From Candidatus Fischerbacteria bacterium RBG_13_37_8 (GTDB taxonomy: Bacteria; Acidobacteriota; HRBIN11; MFGW01): a stretch of DNA of 7,089 bases. A program made the translations under genes and the position numbers. Below are positions 1-6,958 of the stretch, piece after piece. The notes beneath the pieces were generated by a model. That model made no database searches and had not been told where the DNA came from. It worked only from the letters and a program-made list of their open reading frames with translations. The stretch covers positions 1,271-8,359 of the forward strand of contig MFGW01000155.1 in NCBI GenBank assembly GCA_001780385.1. Reading direction: 5' to 3'. Numbering within the stretch: position 1 is the first letter of the stretch; each line of letters opens with the position of its first letter.

Positions 1-2442
1 CGTGCCGGGTTATTGGATCGATGGGATGACAGTCGCATTCAAGCTGGCGATTTATGGCGTGATGAAATTCGCAAGGGTTTGCAAACTTCCAATGCTGCTG
101 TTCTGTTAATCAGTGCTGATTTTTTAGCATCCGATTTTATTTCTACCGAAGAATTGCCTATCCTGCTGGCTGCCGAGAAAGTGCGTGGATTAAAGATTTT
201 CCTGGTGGTGCTTAAGCCCTGCAGGATCACAGGCACACCTCTTGCTGAGTTGCAAACAATTCATCCTATTGACCAGCCTATGATTCAGATGAGCGAAGCG
301 GAACAGGAAGCGGTGTGGGTCAAGCTGGCGGAAGAACTTGAGCGTTGTTTAGCGAGCGGGAAAAAAATCACGCAGAACCTGGAAAACGTTCTTGGAGAAA
401 CATTAAGCCAATTGTGGAACGTACCTTTTGAACGCAATCCTTTTTTTTCCGGTCGGGAGAAGGTCATTGAGCAATTACGCCAGAATCTGACGGCAAATGG
501 CAAGGCAGCCTTAACTGGATTAGGTGGAATTGGCAAGACTCAGGTCGCCGTTGAGTATGCATACCGGCACATGGATGATTACAGTCATGTTTTCTGGACG
601 CGGGCAACATCGGAGCCAGACCTTATCAGCGGTTTTGTAGAAATTGGCCGGCTCATTGGCCTGCCCGAATCATTTGAACCCGACCAGAAAGAAGCGGTGG
701 ATGCCACTCAACGCTGGCTGGAACGAAACTGCGGATGGCTCTTGGTGTTCGATAACGTATATCGTCCTGAACTGATCAAAGAATTCCGGCCCAAGAACCA
801 GAAAGGCCATATTTTGATTACCTCGCGAAATCCGGCGGTACAAAACCTGGGCATCATGGTTCCCCTCAACATTGAAAAAATGTCCAAGGAAGAGGCATTT
901 GAATTTCTTCTAAAACGCACAACACGCACCGCTGGCAATCCACGCGAGGACAAGGCAATGGCTGACCTGGCAAAGGAATTAGGGTATTTGCCACTAGCAT
1001 TGGAACAGGCTGCCGCTTATATTTTTGCGAACCAGGCTCGTTTCAGCGATTATTTAAAAAGCTACCGCAGTCGGCGACTGGCAGTATTGACAGCTCCGGT
1101 TGCAGGCGAATATCCCGATTCAGTAACAACTACCTGGGCTCTCAATTTCCGCGAAGTAGCTCATGCACCGCAAGCTGCTGATCTTTTACGACTGTCCGCC
1201 TTCTTTTTTCCCGATGCGATCCCGTTGGAGTTAATCGTTCACGGAGCTCCAGAACTTGGTCCAAATCTTTCATCTGTTTTAGCCGATGTACTGCAGGACC
1301 CGCTTATTCTGGATGAAACACTCGAGCCATTGTACCGCTATTCCCTGGTACGACGTGATGTCTCTGCACGTACCTACAGCATTCATCCGATTGTGCAGGC
1401 TGTTCTTCTTGACAGCATGCCCAATGAAGAACAGCAATCATGGGCAGAACGTGCTGTACGAGCAGTCAATAAAGCATTTCCAGATCCAGAATATGCTAAC
1501 TGGCCAGCATGTGAACGTTTACTGCCACAAGCACAAGTCTGCGCAGACCTTATCGCTAAATGGAACTTTGAATTTCCCGAAGCCGGAATACTGCTTCAGG
1601 ACGCCGGCACGTATCTACGCAAGCGAGCTCGCTTACTTGAAGCAATCAAGGTGCAGCAGCAATTGTTAGCCCTCAATGAGAAGAAATTGGGTGTCGACCA
1701 TCCACTGGTTGCAGAAATTCTCGTCAACCTTGCAAAACTGTTCCGTCAGCAGGGCCGTTATACCGAAGCAGAATCCCTGCTGCAGCGCGCCCTGACAATT
1801 GCAGAAAAAGCATTCAGCGCTGAAGATATGAAAGTCTCGGAAATTCTCATTCCCTTTTCTGCATTATACCATAATATGGGCAAGATACAGGAAGCCGAAA
1901 CACTGGCGCGCCGCGCTCTTCACATACAAGAAAAAATTCTCGGCCCCACGAATCCAAGCCTTGCAAAATGTCTCACTAACCTTGCAGGCATCTTGAAAAG
2001 TCACCACGAATTTAAGGAAGCGCAATGTCTCATCGAACGCTCTCTTGAACTGGAGGAAAAGCATTTAGGCTCCAAGCATCACCAACTGGCTATTAATTTG
2101 ACTCTGCTGGCTGAAGTGTACCGGCTTCAAAATCAACTGGCTGCTTGCGAACCAGTCCTGCTACGGGCACTGCAGCTCGATGAAAGCGCGTTCGGTCCCG
2201 ATCATCCATCAGTGGCATGGAGCATCTTAGGATTAGCCGAACTACATGCAAATCAAAACCGGTTCGAAGAAGCTGAAACACTTTTCAAACGCGCACTGCG
2301 TATTCGTGAAAAATCACTCAGCGCAGAGCATCCGCTCGTCATAGAAACGCGTCAGAGTTATGCGGCATTACTAACGCAACTTGGTCGCGACAAGGAAGCT
2401 GCTGATCTCCTCTCTTCCCTCGGGTGCCAGGTACTGAATTAA
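1..2442 (+). CDS. TIR - NB-ARC - TPR STAND protein (NLR-like, putative immune NADase), 5'-partial
   Basis: The reading frame is open from base 1 (R-A-G-L before the TTG at 13), and those residues fit the TIR fold, so the gene starts upstream and TTG13 is not its start. Numbering from codon 13: residues 1-115 are the rest of a TIR domain, with WDD..I.AG.LW..EI, then LLIS..FL.S. The likely catalytic NADase glutamate is E46 (codon 148-150), in the S.....EL motif. NB-ARC ATPase: Walker A GLGGIGKT at 169-176, Walker B LLVFDN at 243-248, sensor-like LITSR ending at R272, GxLPLAL-type motif at 324-330, and an MHD-like position HP at 458-459. Residues about 520-805 are six TPR units with an exact 42-residue period (equivalent positions 563, 605, 647, 689, 731, 773), the kinesin-light-chain type. 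Known family behaviour: TPRs sense a ligand, NB-ARC oligomerises and TIR cleaves NAD or makes a nucleotide signal. An antiphage role is inference. No partner gene follows; the next gene is convergent. The missing N-terminus hides the first TIR strand. Confidence 0.93.
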   Translation, partial: RAGLLDRWDDSRIQAGDLWRDEIRKGLQTSNAAVLLISADFLASDFISTEELPILLAAEKVRGLKIFLVVLKPCRITGTPLAELQTIHPIDQPMIQMSEAEQEAVWVKLAEELERCLASGKKITQNLENVLGETLSQLWNVPFERNPFFSGREKVIEQLRQNLTANGKAALTGLGGIGKTQVAVEYAYRHMDDYSHVFWTRATSEPDLISGFVEIGRLIGLPESFEPDQKEAVDATQRWLERNCGWLLVFDNVYRPELIKEFRPKNQKGHILITSRNPAVQNLGIMVPLNIEKMSKEEAFEFLLKRTTRTAGNPREDKAMADLAKELGYLPLALEQAAAYIFANQARFSDYLKSYRSRRLAVLTAPVAGEYPDSVTTTWALNFREVAHAPQAADLLRLSAFFFPDAIPLELIVHGAPELGPNLSSVLADVLQDPLILDETLEPLYRYSLVRRDVSARTYSIHPIVQAVLLDSMPNEEQQSWAERAVRAVNKAFPDPEYANWPACERLLPQAQVCADLIAKWNFEFPEAGILLQDAGTYLRKRARLLEAIKVQQQLLALNEKKLGVDHPLVAEILVNLAKLFRQQGRYTEAESLLQRALTIAEKAFSAEDMKVSEILIPFSALYHNMGKIQEAETLARRALHIQEKILGPTNPSLAKCLTNLAGILKSHHEFKEAQCLIERSLELEEKHLGSKHHQLAINLTLLAEVYRLQNQLAACEPVLLRALQLDESAFGPDHPSVAWSILGLAELHANQNRFEEAETLFKRALRIREKSLSAEHPLVIETRQSYAALLTQLGRDKEAADLLSSLGCQVLN

Positions 2443-2642
2443 GTAAATAAAGACAGCTCCGCAACATAGTGCTGGATTACATCTCAAAAAATAACCGGCA
2501 TAAAATTACCAAAACAGACTTCTTCCTCAAGAGATATTAAAAAAAGACTTGCTTGAAATATAAATGTACTCATCATAATAGGAAAGCTGTCAAGTCGTAC
2601 ATTCACCCATGCCTATTATCTATTGCTACCTATAACAAAGAA

Positions 2643-2674
2643 TGCAAGGGCGAACCTGCATGTCCGCCCCTGCA
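2643..2674 (-). repeat. Palindromic hairpin element (13-bp stem, 6-base loop)
   Basis: The arms are 2643-2655 and 2662-2674. On the plus strand there are two A.C mismatches. On the minus strand the arms TGCAGGGGCGGAC and GTTCGCCCTTGCA pair over all 13 positions with two G.U wobbles, so the structure suits a minus-strand transcript, i.e. read-through from the protease gene. A T-rich but interrupted stretch (ATTCTTTGTT) follows on that strand, so it might act as a weak terminator. The GGGCGAAC...GTTCGCCC core resembles, from memory, palindromic repeats dispersed in many bacterial genomes; this is unverified. Confidence 0.6.
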
Positions 2675-2712
2675 AGTATGTTCGCAAAAAAACATGCATC
2701 AGGAATTCTCAT

Positions 2713-2772
2713 CTGTCGCGTTTCACGCAAATTTCGATGAATTTCTGACGGTGCGCGTTGAAACGCTCACAG
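2713..2772. repeat. Extended imperfect inverted repeat / hairpin
   Basis: The perfect core arms are GCGTTTCA (2718-2725) and TGAAACGC (2759-2766). The stem extends inward with CGC (2726-2728) against GCG (2755-2757) past a bulged T2758, and outward with CTGT (2713-2716) against ACAG (2769-2772). A small inner stem AAATT/AATTT (2729-2733, 2740-2744) can stack in the loop. It lies 13 bases outside the left long-range repeat. Seven T residues on the minus strand (2686-2692) lie about 20 bases beyond it, too far for a canonical terminator but compatible with a 3' structure for the protease mRNA. Confidence 0.5.
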
Positions 2773-2785
2773 GGACTTCTTCTCT

Positions 2786-2815
2786 GCATTGCTAAATGTT
2801 ATGGTCCGACCCCCC
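2786..2815 (-). repeat. Long-range inverted repeat, left copy (IR-L)
   Basis: Read on the minus strand this begins GGGGGGTCGGACC, continues A-TAACATT-T-AG and ends CAATGC. It matches the right copy (6827-6856, plus strand) at about 27 of 32 aligned columns. The inner 21 columns contain a single A/T difference, followed by two compensating one-base gaps and one mismatch. Its inner edge is only 6 bases from the protease stop codon. GGTCGGACC is itself an odd-length near-palindrome (GGTC-G-GACC), as expected of a site for a dimeric protein or a transposase-recognised end. Confidence 0.75.
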
Positions 2816-2821
2816 TCCTTA

Positions 2822-5800
2822 TTAATTGCAGGAAGTTAGGTCCTGAGCATGGCAAGGGGTCGTACCCTGCGGTCGCTCAACATTGCTTGAATCTACTCCA
2901 TATGATCCTTCATTCGACGCATTCAATGGCACAACCAGGTAGTAATAACTTCCCGTATCTTGAGCAGTCGAAGTTGATGTGCCTGTTATTGCGCAATTCA
3001 GTGATGCATGATTATATACAGTGAACGGTAAAGCGCCGCGATAGAGTCCATATCCTGTAGGCACGCAGGTTCCGCCAGGTGCCGTCCATGCCAGGTTAAG
3101 ATTCGCTCCTGATTTAGCAACAGTGAGATTATTCAAAACTTTGCCGGGAGGTTGAGTTCCCGTTGTGCAGCTTGTCGGTGCAAGAACACCAGTGAGCGAA
3201 ATATCATCAACATAAACGCCTTCACCAGCCGTTAAATCATCTGTCATGTATCGTATCTCAATTTGAATATCCTGACCATTGTACGTGCTTAGGTCAAACA
3301 CTGAATCACCCCATGCCTGGGCGGTTCCAGCACCGCACCAGCCTGGATTCGTTCCCATGCTGCAGTAGCCCCAATTATAGTATGTGCCGGTAGAATATGC
3401 TTTTCCACTGGCAGGAGTGAGCAAGGTATGAGTGGCACCCTGCACTGCCCACACATTGCATCTGTCATACCAGTATCCGCCGCTGAATATTTCAATATCA
3501 TACCAGTTCGCTAACGTCAATGTTGTGGAAGCAGATGGTGTAATTACTGGTGAGACAAGGTAATCGCATTGCAAATTCAGTGCCTGAGATGAATGTACAC
3601 TGGCAGTACTTCCGCCGGGATTGTACCGGGCAGTGCTCAAAGTCCATGTTCCGCCTTCTATAGTCCATCCGTCAAGTCCAGTCTCGAAGGGAAAAGTCAA
3701 AGTACCGATTTGCGGAATACCTGTTGGTGTACCACTGCGTTTTACCATGTTGGATTCCGTGTTACCTCCATTGCAAGGGCCTGCGCCGCCGGTTCTGGAA
3801 TCTTCCGCTCGCACCACGTAATAATACGTTGTGCCATACGTTACATTGGTATCAAGATAAGACGTACCGGTCTGACAGTTCACTAATAGATTGGATGGTC
3901 CAGGCACAAATACAGGATCAGTGCTCTTGTAAATATTGTATTTCAATGTCGGATAACCGCCGCAACTCGATGTCCCGCCGGATGACCAATTGACCGTGAG
4001 TGCACAACTGGCAGTTTTATTATCCACAACTGATGTGGCGCCTGCGAAGCATGGACTCAGTGTGCAATCACCTGTCGGCACTACTGAAACCCATCCGCTT
4101 TTTGCATGCTCGCCGCATTGTGTGCTTATGGCAGATACTGAATATTGATAGGTAACACCACCTGCGACTCCATTATCAACATAAGATGTCGTGGTAATAG
4201 GTCCTGCTATTTGTGTTTCGTTCACAACACCACAAAGCGTATATTTTCTGTACACATTATACCCCGTGGCTCCTGTAACGGCCGTCCAACTTACTGTTAC
4301 TTGGTTCGCTGCTGTACCGGTTGCCGTAACATTAGTAGGCGCACCCACAGGCGCTACAATAGAAACACAATTGCTTGTTTTGCCCAGACATGCCGTGTTG
4401 CTTCCAACCGGCCAAATCGCATAATGACTTCCATAGCAATCCAGCGCTTGATCGGTATACGTCGTTCCCGAAACTGTCGCTATCTTTATTTTGCCAAGAT
4501 CGCATCCTAATGGACCTATTGATTTCATTACGTAATAATTTGCAGCATTCGGCACCGCAGTCCATGATAATTGAGCACCATTGGACACAGGAGTTGCCGT
4601 AAGTACCGGCGCTCCCGTTGGTCCCGTGGAACATCCACTATTCTGCACAGTAGGAGTTGCACATGCTATCGCATGTCTGTTCCATGCATTGTAAATTGCA
4701 GTCATATGCGGTGTCCCATTATTAATGTTCCCGTCATCATCTTCCTTGGTAATGAATTGCATATATCCATTTGTTGCACCGCATCCATCCGATGTGCTAC
4801 TGGCGCAACTGCATGTATACCATGCTATAACATCTGCGCTTCCCTGGAATATCATCTTATTGCCGAACTCGAATGCTGTTTGCTTATCAAAATTGAATGG
4901 CGCAGCCTGCAAATCCCTTGCTACTAAATCCCATTGTGCTTCCGCACCCGGTGCATTCTCACAATGTGTTTCTTTACCACAGGGTGTGCCGCCGCCGCTT
5001 CCGCAAAGTGCGCATACAAAATTCACTGGCGTATGCGGAATACCGCTGGCATGCTTCGCATAATCTGCATCCCTAATTCCAGTACAATCCAGACAACAGT
5101 CTCCATAACCACTGCAATTGTTCCCGGATACTACACCTGAAGATGGACATTGCCATGGAGAACAACCCGTGGCGTAGGTCAACCAGAATCCTTCTCCTGT
5201 ACATGAGGTATGCAGTCTTTGATTTGCCTGCACATCAGCCGGTACTTCGCCAGGCTGTGAAATAGTGCCATTCGGATCATTATCATCAATTCCGTGCGCC
5301 CATTCATGATCAAATACTGCCGCAATTTCGCCCGTATTTCCGCAACCACCGCCTGACCGGAAGAAATTAATGGTGCCATTCCAGTAAGCATTGCAGGTGC
5401 TGACAATATTCACATTACATACAAGGGATGTAGTCAACCATGAGTAATTGACCCAACTGGCTGCCATCCTATTTATTTGCGGCACTTCCGATGCTGCGGA
5501 ACGCGATGAAGACGTATCACCGGCTGAATGCCCCGACGGATACGTGCAATCATGATCACCATTGGCGCCTAACATGTCAATGTCTCCCGTCGCAGAAGCT
5601 TCACTTATCGCACCGCAATTATCCGTTATATCCACATAACGACCCGATAACGTCGTCGTGGCAGTTCCCGAAGTCCAATCATAAAGACCATTGATGCTGG
5701 TATAATTATTGGGAGCCGCAAATCCCGTATCAGTATATGACATCGGCGATTTATATGCAATGCCCTGCGGTGAACAATTGTCATTGCTCAATGGATATGC

Positions 5801-6715
5801 CATACCAACAATCTTTCTCAATGCGTATTGATTTAAATCCTGAAATGATAGTACTTTGCCGCTATGAGCATCTACTAACATTTCCCATGTAGGATGATAG
5901 CCGTCGCGCGTAAATGTGTACGCCCATACAAGGTGATACCCGTAGCCGGTTCCCAGCACCGCCGTGTAGGATGTCGGTGAATATGGCACTAATTCCAAAT
6001 GCCCTTCCTTGAGAAATGTATCATTTTCCGTCAGCCCGCCTATCATCGCAAATCCATTCGCAATCGCCTGCTCTTTCGATATCGCCGGTACTATATTCAC
6101 ATCTATCGTGCCCCATTTCTCTACTCCATAAAGCACAAGATTGCCATGGTTGATCACAAATACCATGTTGGCATCTCGTACCGGAATCCCATTTACCTTC
6201 CGGTTGACATATATATCCCATATATAATCACCATCTGTATTAACCGCATTCACATCCCCTATCTCCGCTGGATTTATTCCCAGTAAATTCGCATTCTCTC
6301 TTATGAAATCTCTTATCAATTGCCGTACTTCATTGGAACCTATTTGTCGCACTTCATATCCTAATTTCATTGATATGTCTTGCATCGTCAACGTGTTCAT
6401 ATCCCCGCTACCGGGTATTATCGGCTTCACAACTATTATCGAAGTCGGTCTACCAGAACGCACATCAATATACACGTGACTGTTCTTGTTGTTACTAAGA
6501 AAATGCTCCCATTCTGCCCTGTTGGCAAGCTGCGCCAGAACATCCGCTATCGGCGTATTCGTAAGACTGATATATAGATTCTCTTCCATGAACTCCAGTC
6601 TTTCAATGTCATTTTTCGCATTTTTCGCCCTGAATGCATATGTCATCGTCGTTACAGCAAGCACCATCAACAATACCAATACTAATAAGACTATACCTTT
6701 ACCATATATTTTCAT
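2822..6715 (-). CDS. Secreted thermolysin-like zinc metalloprotease with FN3 and MAM-like modules
   Basis: Probably an extracellular peptidase of the M4/M36-like group. Residues 1-27 are a signal peptide (lysines 2 and 6, hydrophobic 8-22, likely cut after T-Y-A27). Residues 30-300 look like an FTP/PepSY-type inhibitory propeptide. The catalytic domain (about 300-690) has HEWAH at 470-474 (5294-5308): zinc ligands H470 and H474, catalytic E471, and probable third ligand E490 in GEVPAD. NNGTPH ending at H670 may supply the transition-state histidine. Eleven cysteines fall at 505-585, about forty overall, implying disulfides and export. FN3-like modules lie near 700-790, 791-882, 883-995 and 1180-1283; a MAM-like jelly roll at 1005-1178 ends in GVYVDDISL. 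These probably bind substrate or matrix. No transmembrane anchor, PEP-CTERM or other sorting tail is visible. The ATG is supported by the signal peptide, the ribosome site and a promoter. The 1297-residue length exceeds classic thermolysins because of the added modules. The substrate is unknown. Confidence 0.92.
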   Translation of the reverse strand: MKIYGKGIVLLVLVLLMVLAVTTMTYAFRAKNAKNDIERLEFMEENLYISLTNTPIADVLAQLANRAEWEHFLSNNKNSHVYIDVRSGRPTSIIVVKPIIPGSGDMNTLTMQDISMKLGYEVRQIGSNEVRQLIRDFIRENANLLGINPAEIGDVNAVNTDGDYIWDIYVNRKVNGIPVRDANMVFVINHGNLVLYGVEKWGTIDVNIVPAISKEQAIANGFAMIGGLTENDTFLKEGHLELVPYSPTSYTAVLGTGYGYHLVWAYTFTRDGYHPTWEMLVDAHSGKVLSFQDLNQYALRKIVGMAYPLSNDNCSPQGIAYKSPMSYTDTGFAAPNNYTSINGLYDWTSGTATTTLSGRYVDITDNCGAISEASATGDIDMLGANGDHDCTYPSGHSAGDTSSSRSAASEVPQINRMAASWVNYSWLTTSLVCNVNIVSTCNAYWNGTINFFRSGGGCGNTGEIAAVFDHEWAHGIDDNDPNGTISQPGEVPADVQANQRLHTSCTGEGFWLTYATGCSPWQCPSSGVVSGNNCSGYGDCCLDCTGIRDADYAKHASGIPHTPVNFVCALCGSGGGTPCGKETHCENAPGAEAQWDLVARDLQAAPFNFDKQTAFEFGNKMIFQGSADVIAWYTCSCASSTSDGCGATNGYMQFITKEDDDGNINNGTPHMTAIYNAWNRHAIACATPTVQNSGCSTGPTGAPVLTATPVSNGAQLSWTAVPNAANYYVMKSIGPLGCDLGKIKIATVSGTTYTDQALDCYGSHYAIWPVGSNTACLGKTSNCVSIVAPVGAPTNVTATGTAANQVTVSWTAVTGATGYNVYRKYTLCGVVNETQIAGPITTTSYVDNGVAGGVTYQYSVSAISTQCGEHAKSGWVSVVPTGDCTLSPCFAGATSVVDNKTASCALTVNWSSGGTSSCGGYPTLKYNIYKSTDPVFVPGPSNLLVNCQTGTSYLDTNVTYGTTYYYVVRAEDSRTGGAGPCNGGNTESNMVKRSGTPTGIPQIGTLTFPFETGLDGWTIEGGTWTLSTARYNPGGSTASVHSSQALNLQCDYLVSPVITPSASTTLTLANWYDIEIFSGGYWYDRCNVWAVQGATHTLLTPASGKAYSTGTYYNWGYCSMGTNPGWCGAGTAQAWGDSVFDLSTYNGQDIQIEIRYMTDDLTAGEGVYVDDISLTGVLAPTSCTTGTQPPGKVLNNLTVAKSGANLNLAWTAPGGTCVPTGYGLYRGALPFTVYNHASLNCAITGTSTSTAQDTGSYYYLVVPLNASNEGSYGVDSSNVERPQGTTPCHAQDLTSCN

Positions 6716-6719
6716 AAAA

Positions 6720-6726
6720 CCCCCTT
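6720..6726 (-). promoter_or_regulatory. Ribosome binding site of the protease gene
   Basis: On the minus strand AAGGGGG is followed by TTTT and the ATG at 6715-6713. The AAGG core is 7 bases from the start codon, a normal distance. This supports that ATG over any internal start, together with the signal peptide that begins there. Confidence 0.7.
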
Positions 6727-6788
6727 AGTTATTATTTTCGAATTTGATGAATTGAGTTTTGCAAAACCATTACTTATCGCCACATGCC

Positions 6789-6817
6789 ATTATAAAGCAA
6801 AGCAAAAACAAAATCAA
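6789..6817 (-). promoter_or_regulatory. Sigma-70-type promoter of the protease gene
   Basis: On the minus strand a -35 element TTGATT (6817-6812, four of six consensus bases) is followed by exactly 17 bases and a perfect -10 TATAAT (6794-6789). Transcription would start near 6781, giving a 5' leader of about 65 bases before the ATG. The spacer is A/T-rich with T tracts. The -35 box lies directly against the G-rich inner edge of the right inverted repeat, so a protein bound there could affect expression. No operator inside the leader was recognised. Confidence 0.75.
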
Positions 6818-6826
6818 GGGGAGTGG

Positions 6827-6856
6827 GGGGGGTCGGACCTTAACATTAGACACTGC
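6827..6856 (+). repeat. Long-range inverted repeat, right copy (IR-R)
   Basis: This is the plus-strand partner of 2786-2815: GGGGGGTCGGACC, then T-TAACATT-AG, ending CACTGC. Two further G residues (6825-6826) and a GGGGAGT stretch lie on its inner side. The left copy has a shorter but similar AAGGA there, so the relatedness may reach a few bases further inward. It sits 9 bases upstream of the protease -35 box. No direct target-site duplication is obvious outside the two copies. Confidence 0.75.
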
Positions 6857-6946
6857 CACAACACTCCATGGAACTTCATTTCAGGGGGCCTTGCTCAAAA
6901 TTCATCAAAAAACGAGAGGGATAGATATGTTTACAAAAACATTAAT

Positions 6947-6958
6947 ACCCGTCCGGGT
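6947..6958 (-). terminator. Possible weak terminator hairpin of the right-edge gene
   Basis: On the minus strand ACCC-GGAC-GGGT forms a short 4-bp stem, overlaps the last base of the TGA stop codon (6958-6960), and is followed after a few bases by TTTTT (6939-6935). The stem is short and the T run is offset, so this is only a tentative call. Confidence 0.25.

Larger units (their letters stand above)
2443..2821. other. Convergent intergenic region with hairpins, no convincing gene
   Basis: This 379-base stretch lies between the stop codons of the TIR gene (plus) and the protease gene (minus). I see no coding sequence with family resemblance; the one 80-codon plus-strand frame (2553-2795) runs through palindromes and has a low-complexity, cysteine- and histidine-rich translation. 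It holds a loose 7-bp inverted repeat AATGTAC/GTACATT (2563-2569 and 2597-2603, 27-base loop), two stronger hairpins (2643-2674, 2713-2772) and the left copy of the long-range inverted repeat (2786-2815). No textbook GC-stem plus T-run terminator is visible directly after either gene, so the hairpins may serve that role. Confidence 0.7.

Noticed and set aside
13..15. TTG as the start codon of the TIR protein
   Set aside because: The frame is open upstream to base 1 and the encoded R-A-G-L fits the TIR domain; the conserved N-terminal TIR strand would be missing if translation began here.
2563..2603. AATGTAC / GTACATT inverted repeat as a terminator or operator
   Set aside because: Only 7 bp with a 27-base A/T-rich loop; this is expected by chance in such sequence and no T run follows.
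2553..2795. 80-codon plus-strand open frame between the two large genes
   Set aside because: No ribosome site or family resemblance; it runs through two palindromes and into IR-L, and its composition is atypical.
3593..5140. Several plus-strand frames of 66-121 codons antisense to the protease
   Set aside because: They are shadows of the long minus-strand gene, whose domains and motifs are clear and continuous.
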